DNA of 19,826 nt, taken from positions 1 to 19,826 of the forward strand of contig JAJJLU010000760.1 of the NCBI GenBank assembly GCA_023807065.1, given 5' to 3'. Position 1 is the first letter of the stretch, and every line of letters starts with the position of its first letter. Under the pieces are notes generated by a model that saw nothing but the letters and a program-made list of their open reading frames with translations, made no database searches and was not told where the DNA came from. Below are positions 17,617-19,826 of the stretch, piece by piece. The stretch comes from Isotricha intestinalis. Lineage: Eukaryota > Ciliophora > Litostomatea > Vestibuliferida > Isotrichidae. Both the position numbers and the translations under genes were made by a program.

Positions 17617-18183
17617 ATGTTACCAGCATTAGGAGCATCATTAATTCATTTATTAACAGGAGGTGCAAATAAAAAGAAAGAGATAAAAATTTTACTTTTA
17701 GGATTAGATAATGCAGGAAAAACAACAATGTTAAAATCTTTATTAGGAGAAACAGTAAAAAATTTACCACCAACAAAAGGATTTAACTTCCAAAAAATTA
17801 ATTATAAAAATACCGATTTTCAGATTTGGGATTTAGGAGGACAAAAATCAATAAGAAAATTTTGGGATAATTATTATGAACAACAAAATGATGCTTTAAT
17901 TTATGTAATTGATTCGAGTGATACTTCTAGATTAGAAGAAAGTGGAAAAGAATTATATTTAATTTTGCAACAACCTGAATTAAGTAATTTACCGCTTTTA
18001 ATTTTTGCTAATAAACAAGATTTAAATTCAAGTTTAAGTGCTGAAGAAATTTTAGATCAGTTAAATTTAAATAGGATTATTGATAGAAATTGGACTATTG
18101 TTGCTAGTAGTTCTATTACTAAACAAGGCTTAACTATTGGACTTGATTGGCTCATTAAATGTGTTTTTAGAAAAGATAAGTGA
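17617..18183 (+). CDS. ARL3: ARL3-like small GTPase
   Basis: An intronless 188-aa ARF-family GTPase ending in TGA. The P-loop GLDNAGKT is at 29-36, switch I has TKGFN (53-57, Thr53), switch II has WDLGGQ (71-76), then IRKFWDNYYE (79-88), and the base-binding NKQD is at 132-135. The WDLGGQKSIRKFWDNYYE segment and the GFN context are closer to ARL3 than to ARF1 or ARL2, and length fits (human ARL3 is 182 aa). Residue 2 is Leu, so there is no myristoylation glycine, as expected of ARL3, which uses an amphipathic N-terminus (here LPALGASLIHLL). ARL3-GTP releases lipidated ciliary cargo from UNC119 and PDE6D carriers, so its presence implies cilia. The guanine exchange factor in other organisms is ARL13B, not seen here. 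The conserved C-terminal lysines end as RKDK. Confidence 0.9.
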   Translation: MLPALGASLIHLLTGGANKKKEIKILLLGLDNAGKTTMLKSLLGETVKNLPPTKGFNFQKINYKNTDFQIWDLGGQKSIRKFWDNYYEQQNDALIYVIDSSDTSRLEESGKELYLILQQPELSNLPLLIFANKQDLNSSLSAEEILDQLNLNRIIDRNWTIVASSSITKQGLTIGLDWLIKCVFRKDK

Positions 18184-18346
18184 TATATTATTCTTTAATT
18201 AAAATAATTGCAATTATATTATTTACATATTGTATTTATTCTTTTTTAAAATATTATAATTAAATTGTTTTTTGATGAATCAAATTAAATATTAAAAATA
18301 CTTTATTAATTCAAAGAAAACAAAAATTAAATATTAAATAAAAATA

Positions 18347-18640
18347 ATGTCAAAACTTATAAATACATCCTAAAGTCTTCATTAATTGGATACTTCATTG
18401 CCAATACCATCAAATTTTCTTATATAGTAATTAATATATAATGAAATCGTGACAAGATATAATTCGGTGAATGAATTTGAAGCAATTGGAGGAAAATTAA
18501 GAATTGTAATTTCTGTGATGGATTTGGAAAAATTTCATTCTTAAAAAGATGTCTTTTTATAGATTACAATACTGTTGAATAATATGATATACATATTGAT
18601 GATACAAACCAAACTAACTGAAAAAGCCAAAAATATTCTT
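18347..18640 (+). pseudogene. Decayed Ras-family GTPase gene (stops and frameshift)
   Basis: A slightly GC-richer patch in the ARL3 to EF-hand gap reads, from an ATG at 18347, as a broken small GTPase. In the first frame IGGKLRIVI (ending about 18511) matches the beta-1 strand of Ras proteins. One base out of frame, from 18514, CDGFGKISFLKRCLFIDYN is a damaged P-loop (expected GxxxxGKS/T) followed by alpha-1. After an in-frame TAA at 18580-18582, YDIHIDDTNQTN resembles the Ras switch I/effector region (YDPTIEDSY in human Ras). TAA and TAG codons also interrupt the N-terminal part (near 18371 and 18383), and no NKxD or DTAGQ motif can be recovered downstream. It is a Ras-type, not ARF-type, sequence, so it is not a copy of the neighbouring ARL3. 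Exact ends are uncertain. Confidence 0.6.
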
Positions 18641-18923
18641 AATAAAAAATCTCATTATTTTAAATTTGTAACAGTTAATGTATCATTTTTTTTGAAGAAA
18701 TATATTTTATTTATTTTTATATTACAAAATAAATAATTTAAATAACTTCTTTTGAAAAATAAAAAAAAATACTTTTTACTGAAAAAATAACAAAATTTTC
18801 AAATATTTATCTTAAAAAAAAAAAAAAATAAATAAAAAAACCATAACAAAACTAAATAAAAAAAATTTAACAATTCTTAAATAAAAAATAATAAAAATCC
18901 TTTAAATCTAAACCAAAAAAAGA
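18641..18923. other. A-rich convergent spacer with A15 homopolymer
   Basis: Downstream of the Ras remnant the sequence becomes A-rich, with a run of 15 A at 18814-18828 and several shorter runs. It sits 3' of the EF-hand gene (minus strand) and of the pseudogene. No ORF or RNA gene is visible. Confidence 0.4.
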
Positions 18924-19394
18924 TTATTGTTCAACCCAATAATCAACATAAGTAGTATAAGTGATTTTATCATCTTTCTTATAATTAGGATTATTAACAA
19001 CTTCATCGATTTCTTCAGGTTTTAAATTACTTCCCATTTCTTCAAGAACATATCTTAATTCTTCATCACCAATAGTACCTCTTTTTTCTCTATCTAAAGT
19101 ATTAAAAGCATCAAGAACAAAATTAGGATCTTTCATAAATTTCATTAACTCAAGAAATCCTTCTGAATCTAAAGGTTCAAAATCTTTTCCCATTGCTAAA
19201 GTTGCATCATAAATATCTTCTTCTGTGTAATCTTCCTTTGATGCTTCTACTGCATCTATTAATGAATCATAAGGAACTTTCCCTCCTTTTGCTACAGAGT
19301 TAAATCCACGAGTATAACGCTCTACTTGTTCATCGTTTAAATCACCTGAAGGAGATGATGCAGGTTTTTTTGCTGAAGCTGCTGGTTTTGGCAT
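18924..19394 (-). CDS. Calmodulin-fold (EF-hand) protein with degenerate calcium loops
   Basis: An intronless 156-aa protein. The N-terminal 18 residues are an Ala/Pro/Lys/Ser-rich arm (PKPAASAKKPASSPS). The rest has the length and helix pattern of a four-EF-hand protein: DEQVERYTRGFNSV, EEDIYDATLAMGKDFEPLD, NFVLDAFNTLDREKRGTIGDEELRYVL (about 92-117, the clearest EF-hand, with DEELRYVLEEMG as in calmodulin hand 3), and EIDEVVNNPNYKK. The best loop, Asp101 to Glu112, has Asp, Glu, Arg at positions 1, 3, 5, so calcium binding is doubtful; the other three loops lack the acidic ligands. This pattern suggests a myosin-light-chain-like or structural subunit that binds a helix such as an IQ motif without calcium. 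Codons here are visibly less AT-extreme than in neighbours (GCT, GGT, GCA), which suggests high expression. Start at ATG 19394. Confidence 0.85.
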   Translation of the reverse strand: MPKPAASAKKPASSPSGDLNDEQVERYTRGFNSVAKGGKVPYDSLIDAVEASKEDYTEEDIYDATLAMGKDFEPLDSEGFLELMKFMKDPNFVLDAFNTLDREKRGTIGDEELRYVLEEMGSNLKPEEIDEVVNNPNYKKDDKITYTTYVDYWVEQ

Positions 19395-19515
19395 TTTTTT
19401 ATATATGTTTTTTATTTTTTTTTTTGGATTTTATATATTTTATTTTTTTATTTTTTTTTGAATGTTTGTTTTTTATTTTTTTTGATTTCTATTTTTAATT
19501 ATTTTTTTTTTTATG
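19395..19515 (-). promoter_or_regulatory. Extreme poly-T (A-rich on coding strand) leader of the EF-hand gene
   Basis: Immediately upstream of the EF-hand ATG the plus strand is dominated by T-runs of 6 to 13 bases with few other residues, so the transcript leader on the minus strand would be almost pure A with short interruptions. Other genes of the window have A-rich leaders, but none this long. It may be a nucleosome-free promoter or an A-rich 5' UTR of a strongly expressed gene. Function is inferred from position. Confidence 0.4.
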
Positions 19516-19650
19516 GAAAAAAAAGTTAATCGAGATTAGAATATAAAATTCTAATAATATCAATCTAAAAAGCCTTTAGGAAAATAATCATATTAACAAA
19601 ACATATTTAATATCAAATTTTAACCTTTTATTATATGAATATTATTATTT

Positions 19651-19826
19651 TTAGCAATATATTTCTTTTACTTTTATATTCATCAAATTAAAAAAACCTT
19701 CAAAATCCAATTTTTTTGATATTTTTTCAAATAAAGATATTATAAAAACAGGTTTATCAAATTTAATAATTAATTCATGAGAATCAATTATTCCATAAGT
19801 TCTTCTTGGACTTCCATATTCTTTTT
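19651..19826 (-). CDS. C-terminus of an unidentified protein, cut by the window edge
   Basis: An open minus-strand frame enters from the right edge (first complete codon at 19824-19822) and runs 57 codons to TAA at 19653-19651. The visible part includes KEYGSPRRTYGIIDSHELII, then FDKPVFIISLFEKISKK, and ends KVKEIYC. It alternates hydrophobic and charged residues like a folded domain and has no stop over its length, unlike the other minus-strand frames here. Its 5' part lies outside the window, so no family can be named. It lies on the same strand as the EF-hand gene, 256 bp upstream of that gene's start codon. Confidence 0.6.
   Translation of the reverse strand, partial: KEYGSPRRTYGIIDSHELIIKFDKPVFIISLFEKISKKLDFEGFFNLMNIKVKEIYC

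Noticed and set aside
18814..18828. A15 run as a retroposon poly-A tail for the Ras remnant
   Set aside because: Homopolymer A/T runs are common here, the run is about 170 bp beyond the last recognisable Ras motif, and no target-site duplication is visible.
1..19826. tRNA, rRNA, CRISPR arrays, insertion sequences
   Set aside because: No GC-richer cloverleaf-like islands, no regularly spaced direct repeats, and no transposase motifs or terminal inverted repeats were seen on reading both strands.

Overview
The window looks like the end of a macronuclear chromosome from a ciliate. It opens with 2.5 copies of a C-rich telomeric 7-mer (CCCCAAT; G-strand ATTGGGG), and the first start codon lies only about 84 bases inward. 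The DNA is extremely AT-rich (by eye about four-fifths A+T). Genes are dense, mostly intronless, and start in an A-rich context (AAAAATG-like). The three introns I can place are 29, 33 and 37 nt long, GT...AG. An ARL3-type small GTPase argues for a ciliated or flagellated cell. TAA and TGA both end recognisable genes at sensible places, so the common ciliate reassignments (UAA/UAG to Gln, or UGA to Cys/Trp) do not apply. A ciliate with the standard code, very high AT and this telomere would fit a litostome such as a rumen entodiniomorph. That placement is inference, not proof.

Layout, left to right. Telomere (1-18). A 727-aa protein of unknown family with a HEXXGH zinc-peptidase-like motif (102-2285, +). 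A 1050-aa CBM20 + trehalose-phosphate synthase/phosphatase fusion whose synthase active site is largely replaced (2480-5632, +). An 874-bp convergent gap with decayed-looking ORF scraps. A three-IQ calmodulin-binding protein (6507-7760, -). A 1.4-kb divergent gap. A CTD-type (FCP/SCP-like) phosphatase in three exons (9206-10847, +). An AMPK/SNF1-like kinase with a long Asn/Lys-rich tail (11032-12987, -). A two-exon secretory-pathway membrane protein with a cysteine-rich MRH-like luminal domain and about seven TM helices (13110-14455, +). A PPPDE/DeSI-type cysteine isopeptidase (14612-15931, +). A second, divergent kinase (16014-17039, -). A small signal-anchor protein (17329-17580, -) head to head with ARL3 (17617-18183, +). 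A Ras-like GTPase pseudogene (about 18347-18640, +). A short EF-hand-fold protein with poor calcium loops (18924-19394, -). The C-terminus of an unidentified gene running off the right edge (19651-19826, -).

The genes do not form one pathway. Common themes are signalling (two kinases, one CTD-type phosphatase, IQ and EF-hand proteins, small GTPases), storage-polysaccharide or sugar regulation (the CBM20-TPS/TPP fusion), and protein turnover or modification (PPPDE, possible zinc peptidase). No tRNA, rRNA, CRISPR array or intact mobile element was seen. The most informative oddities are the probable pseudo-synthase with a starch-binding domain, the telomere-proximal HEXXGH protein, the decayed Ras gene, and the combination of a CCCCAAT telomere with the standard genetic code.
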